Source of the DNA: a virus
Strand: one strand, 5' to 3'
DNA: 64,000 nucleotides
IMG/VR virus record: IMGVR_UViG_3300048672_001051
Location: 62,001-126,000 of that record
A program made the translations under genes and the position numbers. How positions within the stretch are numbered: the first letter of the stretch is position 1; every line of letters starts with the position of its first letter. The notes under the pieces are model-generated. The model was not told where the DNA came from and ran no database searches. It saw nothing but the letters and a program-made list of their open reading frames with translations. Below are positions 50,235 through 57,722 of the stretch, in pieces.

Positions 50235-50685
50235 TTACTAATTTTATCTCAACACCAGATGCTTCTAGCATCTGCTTAGATAATTTCCAACTCTCATCCC
50301 ATATGGGTTGCAAGCTTGGTTTGTCTACCATTACAACTTTAGAAATACCTTTAGAGATCAATTGTAATGTACAAGCTGGGCAAGGCTTTAATGGATACAC
50401 ATAAAGCGTATAACCAACCAGTGTAGCGTCATTACAGAAATTTAAACAATTAATTTCAGCATGCTGTATGTATAAATATTTTAATTCTCTGTTATTTAAA
50501 ATATCAGCGGAGTCTGGGATTCTCGAAGGAATCCCATTAAACCCTAAACTTGCTACAGTATTATTAGGCCGTACAAGTATTGATCCAACTTTTGTGCTTG
50601 GATCTTTAGACTTGCGCCTAGTAGCTGCAGCTAAACTTAAATAAAATAAATCCCAACTAAGATCACTCTGAACTAGGTTGCTCAT
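50206..50685 (-). CDS. dCMP deaminase
   Basis: Converts dCMP to dUMP, feeding thymidylate synthase. The zinc motif is clear: IQHAEINCLN (His-Ala-Glu, catalytic Glu) and PLKPCPACTLQLI (Pro-Cys-x-x-Cys). DPSTKVGSILVRPNN and ASLGFNGIP are the family's N-terminal signature. At 159 aa it matches phage dCMP deaminases. An extra N-terminal zinc site as in T4 Cd is not seen. Confidence 0.95.
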   Translation of the reverse strand: MSNLVQSDLSWDLFYLSLAAATRRKSKDPSTKVGSILVRPNNTVASLGFNGIPSRIPDSADILNNRELKYLYIQHAEINCLNFCNDATLVGYTLYVYPLKPCPACTLQLISKGISKVVMVDKPSLQPIWDESWKLSKQMLEASGVEIKLVSEEDYIASL

Positions 50686-50914
50686 TAATTTTATCCAAAT
50701 GGCTTTGAAGATAAGTGTTAAAAGTTGTTAGGGTTTCCTGAACAACTTTTTCAATGATACCGTCAAGTTCTTCAGCATTAACAACACCACGGTGTGTTAA
50801 ATAGCTAATTAGAGCCATAACTACTGCATTCAAAATAAGTAATTGCTCATTATTATATGTGCAGTGTTCTAAAATACTTTTATAATCTTCAGTTTCAACA
50901 AACGGAATCGACAT
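50663..50914 (-). CDS. Hypothetical helical protein (83 aa)
   Basis: ATG at 50914 directly overlaps the stop of the 55-aa gene (TAATG), and its end overlaps the dCMP deaminase start by 23 bases. One hydrophobic helix (LLILNAVVMALISYL) could be buried or membrane-associated; the tail is acidic and helical. No family recognised. Confidence 0.65.
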   Translation of the reverse strand: MSIPFVETEDYKSILEHCTYNNEQLLILNAVVMALISYLTHRGVVNAEELDGIIEKVVQETLTTFNTYLQSHLDKINEQPSSE

Positions 50915-51081
50915 TAGTCTACTTTATTATTTAATAATATATAACCATCTACAACAATAAATTCGTTATTTAAAATATAAGTACCATCAGGTAATAATTC
51001 TAAAACATCGTCATAGGTAGGATGATACATACAAGTTTCAATCTCCTGTATGTTTTGATGTAGTGCTATTTCACTTTGCAT
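50914..51081 (-). CDS. Small hypothetical protein (55 aa)
   Basis: An intact frame from ATG 51081 to TAA 50914-50916 fills the gap between the HAD phosphatase and 83-aa genes. The product begins MQSEIALHQNIQEIETC and ends VVDGYILLNNKVD. The stop and next start share a base, which supports translation. Function unknown. Confidence 0.7.
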   Translation of the reverse strand: MQSEIALHQNIQEIETCMYHPTYDDVLELLPDGTYILNNEFIVVDGYILLNNKVD

Positions 51082-51629
51082 AAATTTCTAAGAAACAATA
51101 TTGTATTTTCAGGCGCAAGTTTGTTGTGTAAAAATGCGACATGTTGATTTGAAAGACTTTGCCAGTTACTTATATTCTCTGGTGTATCGTCAATTAAAAC
51201 ATGTATGCCAGATTCAACACTACACATTAAATGCTTTGTTGCCCCTGTTTTACTCAAAAGAGTTTCAGAGATATTTAAAATTGGTTTAACATTATTGTCA
51301 ACCCATTTATTTTTACCAACCGAGGCATTAACTATGTTTCCAGTTGCAGACAATATATTAATTTTAAAAAAATCTAATTCTTTTATGGTTTGCAATAGCA
51401 AATCACATTCAAGAGTTTTCTCTAAATTTTCAAATATAGATATTTTATAAGAGTGTTTGTTAGTAAGTTTCCAGAAATTTAAACTTTTTTTAGAACCTGG
51501 ATTCTGTTCAAAAAATTCTCGAAGAGTTAAATCACCAAGATTTAAATTTAGGAGTTCTGCTAATTTTTTATCAAAATTTGCAAGAACTCCGTCTAAATCT
51601 AAATATAAATAAATGTTATCCAAAGACAT
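51066..51629 (-). CDS. HAD-family phosphatase (5'-nucleotidase-like)
   Basis: A 187-aa protein from ATG 51629; an earlier in-frame start would extend far into the preceding gene. HAD motifs: YLDLDGVLANFD (motif I, two catalytic Asp), NILSATGN (motif II, Ser) and VLIDDTPENI (motif IV, acidic pair). The lysine of motif III is likely in VGKNKWVD. Such proteins in phages act as deoxyribonucleotidases or polynucleotide phosphatases; the substrate is not fixed by sequence. Confidence 0.88.
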   Translation of the reverse strand: MSLDNIYLYLDLDGVLANFDKKLAELLNLNLGDLTLREFFEQNPGSKKSLNFWKLTNKHSYKISIFENLEKTLECDLLLQTIKELDFFKINILSATGNIVNASVGKNKWVDNNVKPILNISETLLSKTGATKHLMCSVESGIHVLIDDTPENISNWQSLSNQHVAFLHNKLAPENTILFLRNLCKVK

Positions 51630-52158
51630 CAGTACAAATTTCCTCGTAAGAAAAAGGTGTATAAGTTTTTGAATTACAAACACCCACATTAAATGCTTTA
51701 TTACCTAAGACTGGTTTATGAGTATGAGTATGACCATACACATGCAGTGAGCTATGGTGAGATCTATTCCAAGAGTAAATAGGATAATGCGACATAACAA
51801 TTAGTTTTTTAGCATGTTTGAATTCTAAATAATCAAAAGAAGCTAAAAAATGATCTTTGATAAAACTTGTATGCAACAAGTGTTTATCATGATTACCAAT
51901 TATTAATACCTTACGAATATGTGATATTTGATTAAAAAGTGAATTTAAATACTCTAAATCTTTTGATAGAGTAATATCCCCTAAAATAAATAACAAGTCG
52001 TCAGGCTTTACTGTACACTTAATACCGTCAATTAATGCTTGATCATGTTCTTCAATACTTGCAAAAAGTCTTGAGTCGTATTCTAAGATTTTTGCATGTT
52101 TTAAATGCAAATCACTAGTAAAGTATAGATTATTATACTTTAAGCTATGTATGTTCAT
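51616..52158 (-). CDS. Calcineurin-like metallophosphoesterase
   Basis: A 180-aa enzyme. Motifs in order: FTSDLHLKH (D-x-H), ILGDITLSKD (GD), IGNHDKHLL (GNHD), VMSHYPIYSW (H) and VYGHTHTHKP (GH-x-H). The YfcE/phage-type small phosphodiesterase layout lacks a cap domain. It is one of several phosphoesterases in 51-56 kb. Probable roles are in RNA, nucleotide or signalling nucleotide breakdown. Confidence 0.92.
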   Translation of the reverse strand: MNIHSLKYNNLYFTSDLHLKHAKILEYDSRLFASIEEHDQALIDGIKCTVKPDDLLFILGDITLSKDLEYLNSLFNQISHIRKVLIIGNHDKHLLHTSFIKDHFLASFDYLEFKHAKKLIVMSHYPIYSWNRSHHSSLHVYGHTHTHKPVLGNKAFNVGVCNSKTYTPFSYEEICTDVFG

Positions 52159-52586
52159 GGCAATATTAATCCTTTGACCATTGTATGCCTACCGATCGTA
52201 ATATGAAAATTATCAGGGTAGTTGTAGAACCCTAATTCAGATCTAATTTGTTTACAAACTGTAGGTTTAACTGGCAAGTAAACAAATTCATTAATGATTT
52301 GAAGATCATTAGTATATTCAATTTGAAAATTTTTATACTTACTCAAGACAGTATTAACTACAGGAGATGTTTTATTTAAAGGTTTGCGCCCGTCTAAAAT
52401 AGTTAAATGTAAATCATAAGCTGGTGCAAGAAGTTTAATACCAGTTTCTTTATAAAAAAGATGCCGATAATACTCTCCTAGATACCAGTGTACCCGACCA
52501 ATCAAGAAACTAGATTGATGATATCTAGTTCTCTTTAAATTTGGTCTTTGTGGATTTAAAATTAATTCAGCTCTTGTAGTAAACAC
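52155..52586 (-). CDS. 2H phosphoesterase, possible Acb1-like anti-CBASS enzyme
   Basis: A 143-aa protein, GTG start at 52586. Two H-x-T motifs, AYDLHLTILDG and NFHITIGRH, are the catalytic signature of the 2H phosphoesterase superfamily, which cleaves 2'-5', 3'-5' or cyclic phosphodiesters. Length and motif spacing (about 55-60 residues apart) fit Acb1, the phage enzyme that degrades CBASS cyclic nucleotides, and also LigT/RNA-repair phosphodiesterases. The truncated RNA ligase nearby is compatible with an RNA-repair role. The specific choice is inference. Confidence 0.75.
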   Translation of the reverse strand: MFTTRAELILNPQRPNLKRTRYHQSSFLIGRVHWYLGEYYRHLFYKETGIKLLAPAYDLHLTILDGRKPLNKTSPVVNTVLSKYKNFQIEYTNDLQIINEFVYLPVKPTVCKQIRSELGFYNYPDNFHITIGRHTMVKGLILP

Positions 52587-52598
52587 AATTTTTAAACC

Positions 52599-52784
52599 TT
52601 ACTGTAATACACCAATAATTGAATCTAAACTGCAGTAAATTTCTTCACCAGTTGTAAATTTAACAAGCACTTTCGCACGGCTACTCGAATAACCTTGAGT
52701 ATAACCTATCGAACCTTTTTTCATTTGATCTTGTTGCTTTACAAGAGCGACTTTTTGGTCTTCATGCATATCAGAAAGTTGCAT
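52599..52784 (-). CDS. Small hypothetical protein (61 aa)
   Basis: ATG at 52784. N-terminal helix (DQKVALVKQQDQMKKG) and a short beta segment (AKVLVKFTTGEEIYCS). Well separated from its neighbours by gaps of 12-22 bases. No family recognised. Confidence 0.65.
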   Translation of the reverse strand: MQLSDMHEDQKVALVKQQDQMKKGSIGYTQGYSSSRAKVLVKFTTGEEIYCSLDSIIGVLQ

Positions 52785-52806
52785 ATTAAAAATCCTTAAA
52801 TTGGTT

Positions 52807-53037
52807 TCAGTTGTTAAAAATTGCTAAAAGCATGTCTACTTGGTTTTCAAACGCATCGTACAACTCGTCTGTACTTAGAGACTCTAAAGGATACCACAGA
52901 TTGTAAGGTATGCTATCTAAATAGTTTTCAGTATTAAGAAAACTATTATGATATCTCAAAGCCTCATCTTCATCTTCAATGCCAGCAAAAAATGTCAGCA
53001 TTGCAGCTATAAAAGCCTTTTCTTCATTTGAACGCAT
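52807..53037 (-). CDS. Small acidic hypothetical protein (76 aa)
   Basis: ATG at 53037. Strongly acidic, probably all-helical (MLTFFAGIEDEDEALRYHNS, LSTDELYDAFENQVDML). Twelve bases after the VWA gene stop. No family recognised; acidic charge could indicate a DNA-mimic type inhibitor, but nothing else supports this. Confidence 0.65.
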   Translation of the reverse strand: MRSNEEKAFIAAMLTFFAGIEDEDEALRYHNSFLNTENYLDSIPYNLWYPLESLSTDELYDAFENQVDMLLAIFNN

Positions 53038-53049
53038 AATAAGACCTGA

Positions 53050-53619
53050 TTATTTAGTTATAGAGTATGTTGCTGTAAGGTTTGACGCAACATTAAACAC
53101 AGCCCCACGAGCACCAGCAACGTCTGCAAATTGCATTTTATTAGCAGCTTTAATGTTTAAGCTCTTTGTATAATCTTCAAAATTATTTAAATTAGCAGCT
53201 AAAAATATAACTTCCCAACCTAAGTTATCTTGAACATCTTTAATAAGTTCTGAGACTGCTGCTTTATTATACTCTTTACTTGCATTTTCTTGACCATCTG
53301 TAATTATGGTAACAATAGTTTTCTTACCAGAATTTTTATGAGCTGTCAGACTAGTGCCAATTGCATCGTATAATGCTGTCATACCACACGGTGAATATTT
53401 TGTTTGAAAACTATCTTCATAGTTTTCAAGTTTACTCAAAGGGTGAAGTCTATTAACAGTACTAGCAAATGTGACAATCTCTATTTTAAATTTAACATCA
53501 GACAACTTACGTTGATCTTCAACATACTTAGCAACAGCTCCTTTAGTTTCATCTGCTGTTGCAGTCATAGAGCCGCTTTCATCTACAATTAAAATTAAAT
53601 TAATTTTATCTTTAGACAT
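53050..53619 (-). CDS. Von Willebrand factor A domain protein
   Basis: A 189-aa protein starting at ATG 53619, with GGAG nine bases upstream. LILIVDESGSMTATAD is the MIDAS D-x-S-x-S metal motif; CGMTALYDAIG supplies the conserved Thr and IITDGQENAS the Asp. VWA domains mediate metal-dependent protein contacts, often with AAA+ ATPases. No partner ATPase is next to it in the window. Role in the phage unknown. Confidence 0.88.
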   Translation of the reverse strand: MSKDKINLILIVDESGSMTATADETKGAVAKYVEDQRKLSDVKFKIEIVTFASTVNRLHPLSKLENYEDSFQTKYSPCGMTALYDAIGTSLTAHKNSGKKTIVTIITDGQENASKEYNKAAVSELIKDVQDNLGWEVIFLAANLNNFEDYTKSLNIKAANKMQFADVAGARGAVFNVASNLTATYSITK

Positions 53620-53656
53620 ATTGATTACTCCAGATTTATTTTTATAAATCATTGTG

Positions 53657-53854
53657 TTATGGTTTTAATTTATTAGGTACAATTTTTTTAAAGCGCCAAT
53701 GAGCGCTACTTGTAACATGATTTGGTCGAACTAGTTTACAAATAGATTTTGAAAAATCTGCATATTTAAATGCTTCTTGTAACCTAATAACAAAACCTTC
53801 ATTTTTATTTTTATCTAAGTCTTTAATAAATTTTAAAAATCTTCGCCACAACAT
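53657..53854 (-). pseudogene. C-terminal remnant of an RNA ligase
   Basis: A 65-aa frame with the last two nucleotidyltransferase motifs of a phage RNA ligase: NEGFVIRLQEAFKYADF (motif IV, E-G-x-V-x-R) and KSICKLVRPNH (motif V), then the closing block SAHWRFKKI. The adenylation lysine motif and the rest of the domain are missing; the preceding 119-aa gene does not supply them. It is probably a decayed or deleted ligase gene, although the fragment keeps an ATG and an intact frame. It overlaps the upstream gene by 22 bases. Confidence 0.7.
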
Positions 53855-54192
53855 CCAGTAGCTAAAATAAGTTCTTGAAGTTCTTCTACTTCATCGTCTG
53901 AAAGATCATAACCACAATCGAAAGCATTTTCAAAAACAATATCATATGCTAAGTCTGTACCCCAAAATATTTTAATTTCTTTTAAAATTTCATGAGTATC
54001 TGACAACATCATGCCAGGATCATAATTATAAGGTAAAATTGCTTGACCAAAATTTACAAATAATGCCCAACGATCTTCTAAACAAATACTGGTATCTTTT
54101 AAGAATCCTTTAAAATCCGACCTAGTTTGAGTTCTTACAGATTCAAATTCCTGAAGTTTTGTTTGCATTGTAATTATTTTTGAATTTTGCAT
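53833..54192 (-). CDS. Hypothetical acidic protein (119 aa)
   Basis: ATG at 54192; a second ATG at 54168 is possible. Helical acidic protein with DRWALFVNFGQAILPYNYDP and a C-terminal Asp/Glu-rich part ending ATGCCGEDF. No family recognised. It lies just upstream of the RNA ligase remnant. Confidence 0.65.
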   Translation of the reverse strand: MQNSKIITMQTKLQEFESVRTQTRSDFKGFLKDTSICLEDRWALFVNFGQAILPYNYDPGMMLSDTHEILKEIKIFWGTDLAYDIVFENAFDCGYDLSDDEVEELQELILATGCCGEDF

Positions 54193-54206
54193 ATCAATCT
54201 CAGTTG

Positions 54207-54566
54207 TTAAATTTTATCAGCACGTTGATGTGCTTCTTTATTACTATAACTACCAGAAGAATATCTGACAGCTAATTTTGATTTATTACCTAGGAGTATC
54301 TCTTCACGAGTAAATCCTAAAATAATTCTTAATTTTGCTAAGAAAAACTCTAAATCACCCAACTCTTCTTTCAAGTTGGGTATATCTAGTTCTTTATTGT
54401 ACATTGTATGCTTTTTAATAGCATCGACAATTTCACCTATCTCGCCAGCCAAACCAGCAGATATGTGATTTAGAGATAGCTTGAAGGGTGTTACTTCTGT
54501 CATTAGGGCGTCACCGTCCTTAAACAAAGCATTAACCATCAAGTCATATTCTTGATCTAAAGTCAT
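54207..54566 (-). CDS. MazG-like nucleotide pyrophosphohydrolase
   Basis: A 119-aa all-helical enzyme. AGLAGEIGEIVDAIKKHTMY contains the E-x-x-E metal motif and LKEELGDLEFFLAKLRIIL the second E-x-x-D motif of the MazG/dUTPase-fold family. It hydrolyses NTPs or dNTPs, or (p)ppGpp in host MazG context. Phages often carry one, thought to adjust nucleotide or alarmone pools. Confidence 0.9.
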   Translation of the reverse strand: MTLDQEYDLMVNALFKDGDALMTEVTPFKLSLNHISAGLAGEIGEIVDAIKKHTMYNKELDIPNLKEELGDLEFFLAKLRIILGFTREEILLGNKSKLAVRYSSGSYSNKEAHQRADKI

Positions 54567-54568
54567 AT

Positions 54569-55774
54569 TTAAAATATTTCAAATACAGTTAAGCTTAACG
54601 CTTCAACTGTGGTATTTTCTTCCAAAGCACGAGCATCTCTCTCGTGAGTGTAGCCTATTGGCGCACACTGAAGCTTACATCCATCTACTTCGCCAGCAAA
54701 TGGAGTGTGTGTATTTCCAGTTAAGCTTACACAACCTTTTCGACGCATCAAAAAGTTTGAGTTTTTAACTGTAATGCACCAGAAATTTTCATCTAGTGTT
54801 TGTTTAACAGTTGGAGGATTCTTACAAGTAAGCATACCAAAAGCTTCGCCAGCGTGATCGGAGATTAAAAAAGAATAATCTTCAACAACATTAAATAAAT
54901 CTTTAGCAGGCATAACTGTGTAAGTCATATCTTTATCAAACACAGGCATTCTGTGCAGATCAGTTACACGTTGGTTTACATAGTTATCTGTGTAGTGATA
55001 AACATCACCACTGTATACAACGTCTGTAATATGCTCAATTGGGTTAAACTCAAATTTGCCTGTACTAGGATTATAAGTTTGAACTAAGTCACCAATTATT
55101 AAATCAGGTCTATGCTTCCACCCTGTTTGAGTTAAAATCTCTGTAACCATATCAACACAATGACCAAAAAGCCAATGCTTAAAACCAGCTAAATTTATAT
55201 TATTTGTATAATAAGGATTTAGTTTGTCATTAGCATATTGAGGCGCAATAGTTGCCGGATGAGGTGGGAAATGAGTTAAAACACAAACATCTGGATTATG
55301 TCTATACCTGTTAATCCAATCTAAATGCTTGTTATACAATTCAACATATTCATTTGGTTTTATATAAGCATTGCCATTAGAATTAAGCACATGTTTAAAA
55401 TCACTAATATTCCACTGGGCTAGCATTTTATTTTTAATAACTGTTAAAGGATCATCACCATTAAGTAAAAATCCTGTAAATAAAGTACCGCCTACAAAGA
55501 TCTTACCATTAAAGTTAAATTCTTTACCATCGCGTAGGTAATTAATGCCCAAGTCATCTAAAATATCATACGCATCTTCGATAGTTCTGAAATAAAAATC
55601 ATGGTTTCCTAAAACACACAGATGCTGCTTACCAGCAGCATCGCAGGCGTCTTTAAATTGTTTTAAAAAATTAAAGTCGCCATTTGCAAAATCTCCCGCG
55701 TGTATGACTAAGTCTACATTTGGGGCTATAAGAAAAGGTGATTTATGCGTATCGCTGAGTAGCTGAATTAACAT
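54569..55774 (-). CDS. Metallophosphoesterase interrupted by a mini-intein
   Basis: A 401-aa precursor giving a 252-aa enzyme after splicing. Motifs: LLSDTHKSP (D-x-H), IHAGDFANGD (GD), VLGNHDFYF (GNHD), VLTHFPPHP (H) and, across the intein, LFGH|THTPF, which restores the GH-x-H metal site. The intein therefore sits in an active-site motif, as inteins usually do. The resolved enzyme is a calcineurin-like phosphoesterase of unknown substrate. ATG at 55774 lies inside the end of the PPP phosphatase gene. Confidence 0.93.
   Translation of the reverse strand: MLIQLLSDTHKSPFLIAPNVDLVIHAGDFANGDFNFLKQFKDACDAAGKQHLCVLGNHDFYFRTIEDAYDILDDLGINYLRDGKEFNFNGKIFVGGTLFTGFLLNGDDPLTVIKNKMLAQWNISDFKHVLNSNGNAYIKPNEYVELYNKHLDWINRYRHNPDVCVLTHFPPHPATIAPQYANDKLNPYYTNNINLAGFKHWLFGHCVDMVTEILTQTGWKHRPDLIIGDLVQTYNPSTGKFEFNPIEHITDVVYSGDVYHYTDNYVNQRVTDLHRMPVFDKDMTYTVMPAKDLFNVVEDYSFLISDHAGEAFGMLTCKNPPTVKQTLDENFWCITVKNSNFLMRRKGCVSLTGNTHTPFAGEVDGCKLQCAPIGYTHERDARALEENTTVEALSLTVFEIF
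54713..55159 (-). mobile_element. Mini-intein (149 aa) in metallophosphoesterase
   Basis: Begins with Cys (CVDMVTEILTQTGWK), has a block B-like TDLHRMPV (T-x-x-H), a block F-like NFWCITVKNSNFLMRR and ends SLTGN before Thr+1. There is no endonuclease domain, so it is a splicing-only intein. As in the polymerase intein, the penultimate residue is Gly. Excision joins LFGH to THTPF. Confidence 0.93.
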
Positions 55775-56429
55775 CGCCAGTCTCCAAAAATTGTGTTATG
55801 TTAATTATTGTCATCCGACATTCTTTATGATTAAAAGGACTTTTACGGAAACAACTGCCAGTATCGCAATAAAAAGCGTTAGCAATTTTATGAACAGTTG
55901 GTACAACTGTATGACCATGAAAAACATAATCAATATTTAAAACAGGTGGAGATTTAACTGCACCAGTATCAAAATGATTCTTAATTTTTGTTCTACTCCA
56001 AATTGCCTCTAAGCAAATCTTTTGAGGTAATTTGGAAATTTTAAATATGTTCCAATTATTATGTGGTACATGTGCATGGACAAAACCAATAGTTTTTGTA
56101 GGCGATACTAATTCAATAGCTAAAGGTAATTTTTCAAACATCTTAATAGCTTTAGAAGAACTAAAGAATTCCTCATGAGGATCATCAATAAAAATAAGTT
56201 CGTGATTTCCAAGCGTAGATTTAAACCAGGATTGCTTTAAAAAATGTAAAGCTAGATTAGACTCAGGTCCACGATCTATCAAATCTCCTGTAGTTATTAA
56301 CAGGTCTTTTTCAAAATCAAACCCAAGATTTTTTAAGTTTCTAAGTAACTCTGTAAACACACCGTGAATATCAGGTGTATAGTAGATATTCCTATAGTCA
56401 GAAACTTTTAATTGTAATAAACTTTTCAT
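55743..56429 (-). CDS. PPP-family Ser/Thr phosphatase (lambda phosphatase-like)
   Basis: A 228-aa protein phosphatase-like enzyme. YTPDIHGVFTEL (GDxHG variant with PDIHG), TTGDLIDRGPESN (GDxxDRG) and TLGNHELIF (GNHE) form the PPP signature; FVHAHVPH and VFHGHTVVPT supply the last metal ligands. This is the bacteriophage lambda phosphatase/PrpA type. The first Gly of GDxHG is Pro, a minor change. Its substrate could be a phosphoprotein or a nucleotide second messenger. Confidence 0.92.
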   Translation of the reverse strand: MKSLLQLKVSDYRNIYYTPDIHGVFTELLRNLKNLGFDFEKDLLITTGDLIDRGPESNLALHFLKQSWFKSTLGNHELIFIDDPHEEFFSSSKAIKMFEKLPLAIELVSPTKTIGFVHAHVPHNNWNIFKISKLPQKICLEAIWSRTKIKNHFDTGAVKSPPVLNIDYVFHGHTVVPTVHKIANAFYCDTGSCFRKSPFNHKECRMTIINITQFLETGDVNSATQRYA

Positions 56430-56458
56430 AAGTTTTCACAAAAATAATATATTAAAAT

Positions 56459-56480
56459 GCTTCAACTTAAAAGTTGAAGC
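56459..56480 (-). terminator. Terminator overlapping the stop of the 55-aa gene
   Basis: A perfect 10-bp stem GCTTCAACTT/AAGTTGAAGC with a 2-nt centre, followed on the - strand by ATTTTAATATATTATTTTTG. The TGA stop of the upstream small gene lies inside the stem. Confidence 0.75.
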
Positions 56481-56629
56481 GTGTCAGCATACCTACTATC
56501 TAGTGGAACTGTCTCAAGCTTATATCTATAAACTTTAAAATTAAATTCAGATGCAATAGTTTTAATACGTTCTAGATTTTCTTCAAATAAAGGCTTAATT
56601 GTTATATGAACTTCAAGATAATGTGGCAT
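56462..56629 (-). CDS. Small hypothetical protein (55 aa)
   Basis: Frame from ATG 56629 to TGA 56462-56464. It starts MPHYLEVHITIKPLF and continues with a helix (ENLERIKTIASEFNF), then VYRYKLETVPLDSRY. The beta-alpha-beta pattern could be part of a small ferredoxin-like fold. It starts inside the end of the YqeY-like gene, supporting coupled translation. Function unknown. Confidence 0.7.
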   Translation of the reverse strand: MPHYLEVHITIKPLFEENLERIKTIASEFNFKVYRYKLETVPLDSRYADTLQLLS

Positions 56630-57047
56630 CAGGATCTTTTAAAATTCCAACTAAAATTTCACTGTCATATTGACTTGGATAATTTTTGAGAAAATATTGC
56701 ATACCAGCAGGCACAGTTTTTAAATCATTAAGTTTAATGATATCTAAAATTTGATCACAAGTTAATTGCTTTGGCAAATAACTGTCTAAAATTTCTAATT
56801 CAAATTCAAGTTCACGGATAGTGTCTTGATTTGTAGCAACTTTTAGAAAATCTTTAATATTCTTTTTAAAACTTTTAATAGTACTGAGAGTTATCTCGTC
56901 AACAGTTAAAACTTTTTTACCTGAATTTTTAGATTTTTGTTGCTCAACTGCTCCAATTAATGTTTGAATTAACTTAAGCTTTGGCGCGTTTTTATCACGT
57001 CGAGCTTGAATTAAATCTGCACCAATTGTTTCAAATAATTTAGACAT
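56613..57047 (-). CDS. YqeY/GatB-tail-like protein
   Basis: A 144-aa protein from ATG 57047, which has an 8-base overlap with the upstream gene. LFETIGADLIQARRDKNAPK, LKLIQTLIGAVEQQK and LEILDSYLPKQLTCDQILDI follow the YqeY family, which resembles the C-terminal tRNA-binding domain of the GatB amidotransferase subunit. YqeY proteins are common in bacteria and their function is unclear. A phage copy may influence tRNA or aminoacylation chemistry; this is inference. Confidence 0.85.
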   Translation of the reverse strand: MSKLFETIGADLIQARRDKNAPKLKLIQTLIGAVEQQKSKNSGKKVLTVDEITLSTIKSFKKNIKDFLKVATNQDTIRELEFELEILDSYLPKQLTCDQILDIIKLNDLKTVPAGMQYFLKNYPSQYDSEILVGILKDPDATLS

Positions 57048-57342
57048 ATGATTTACCGCGCAATAGACTAATTTTATAGACAAAAATATGATAAGGAATT
57101 AAAGTTGGCAAGCTATGCTGTGCAATCATTGCAGTATCACCTGCAACTGTAATAGCTTTAAAACGTTTATGCCACACAATTGTCATACCATTTGATAGCC
57201 GAATATGACATTCAGTTGGACTGTCTGACAAAATTTTTGCACGGCCAATAAAATTAGCTAAGTTGTTGAAAACTGCAAGATCTTCCCGTTTACCGTAAAC
57301 TAAGTAAGCAAGAATTATTGCGAGAATTATAATAGTAGTCAT
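57040..57342 (-). CDS. Small membrane-anchored protein (100 aa)
   Basis: ATG at 57342. The N-terminal 16 residues after Met (TTIIILAIILAYLVYG) form a single membrane anchor or uncleaved signal. The soluble part has CHIRLSNGMTIVWHKRFKAI, a small beta domain. Function unknown. Confidence 0.75.
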   Translation of the reverse strand: MTTIIILAIILAYLVYGKREDLAVFNNLANFIGRAKILSDSPTECHIRLSNGMTIVWHKRFKAITVAGDTAMIAQHSLPTLIPYHIFVYKISLLRGKSYV

Positions 57343-57347
57343 TATAG

Positions 57348-57722
57348 TTAGACCCCTTTATGTTTGATAATATTAAAAACAGAAGTTTGCTCTAACTCTG
57401 TTTGCGCTTGATATGCTTTTTCTACTGTATCAAAACAATACTCAACTTGAGTTTCAGTCTCAAATAAGATAGATAGCTCATAAAAATTTACAACAGAGCA
57501 GTTAGTTAAATCAATATCATATATATCTCCAAAGAATTCTTTGGTATATGTACAATAGTAATATTGTATTAACTGGTCTAACTTAAAACTGTCTTCTATA
57601 ACAGCTAAAACTGCAATTGTTAAATGTTCTTTTAAGTATAAGAAGAAATTTAACAATTTTTCACCTTCTAAACCTAGCAGATCACTAACGTAAGCGGGAA
57701 GCTCTGAGAAAGTCAGCCGCAT
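57348..57722 (-). CDS. Hypothetical protein (124 aa)
   Basis: ATG at 57722, 38-base overlap with the nucleotidyltransferase-like gene upstream. Helical N-half (LLGLEGEKLLNFFLYLKEHL) and an aromatic acidic C-half. No family recognised. Confidence 0.65.
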   Translation of the reverse strand: MRLTFSELPAYVSDLLGLEGEKLLNFFLYLKEHLTIAVLAVIEDSFKLDQLIQYYYCTYTKEFFGDIYDIDLTNCSVVNFYELSILFETETQVEYCFDTVEKAYQAQTELEQTSVFNIIKHKGV

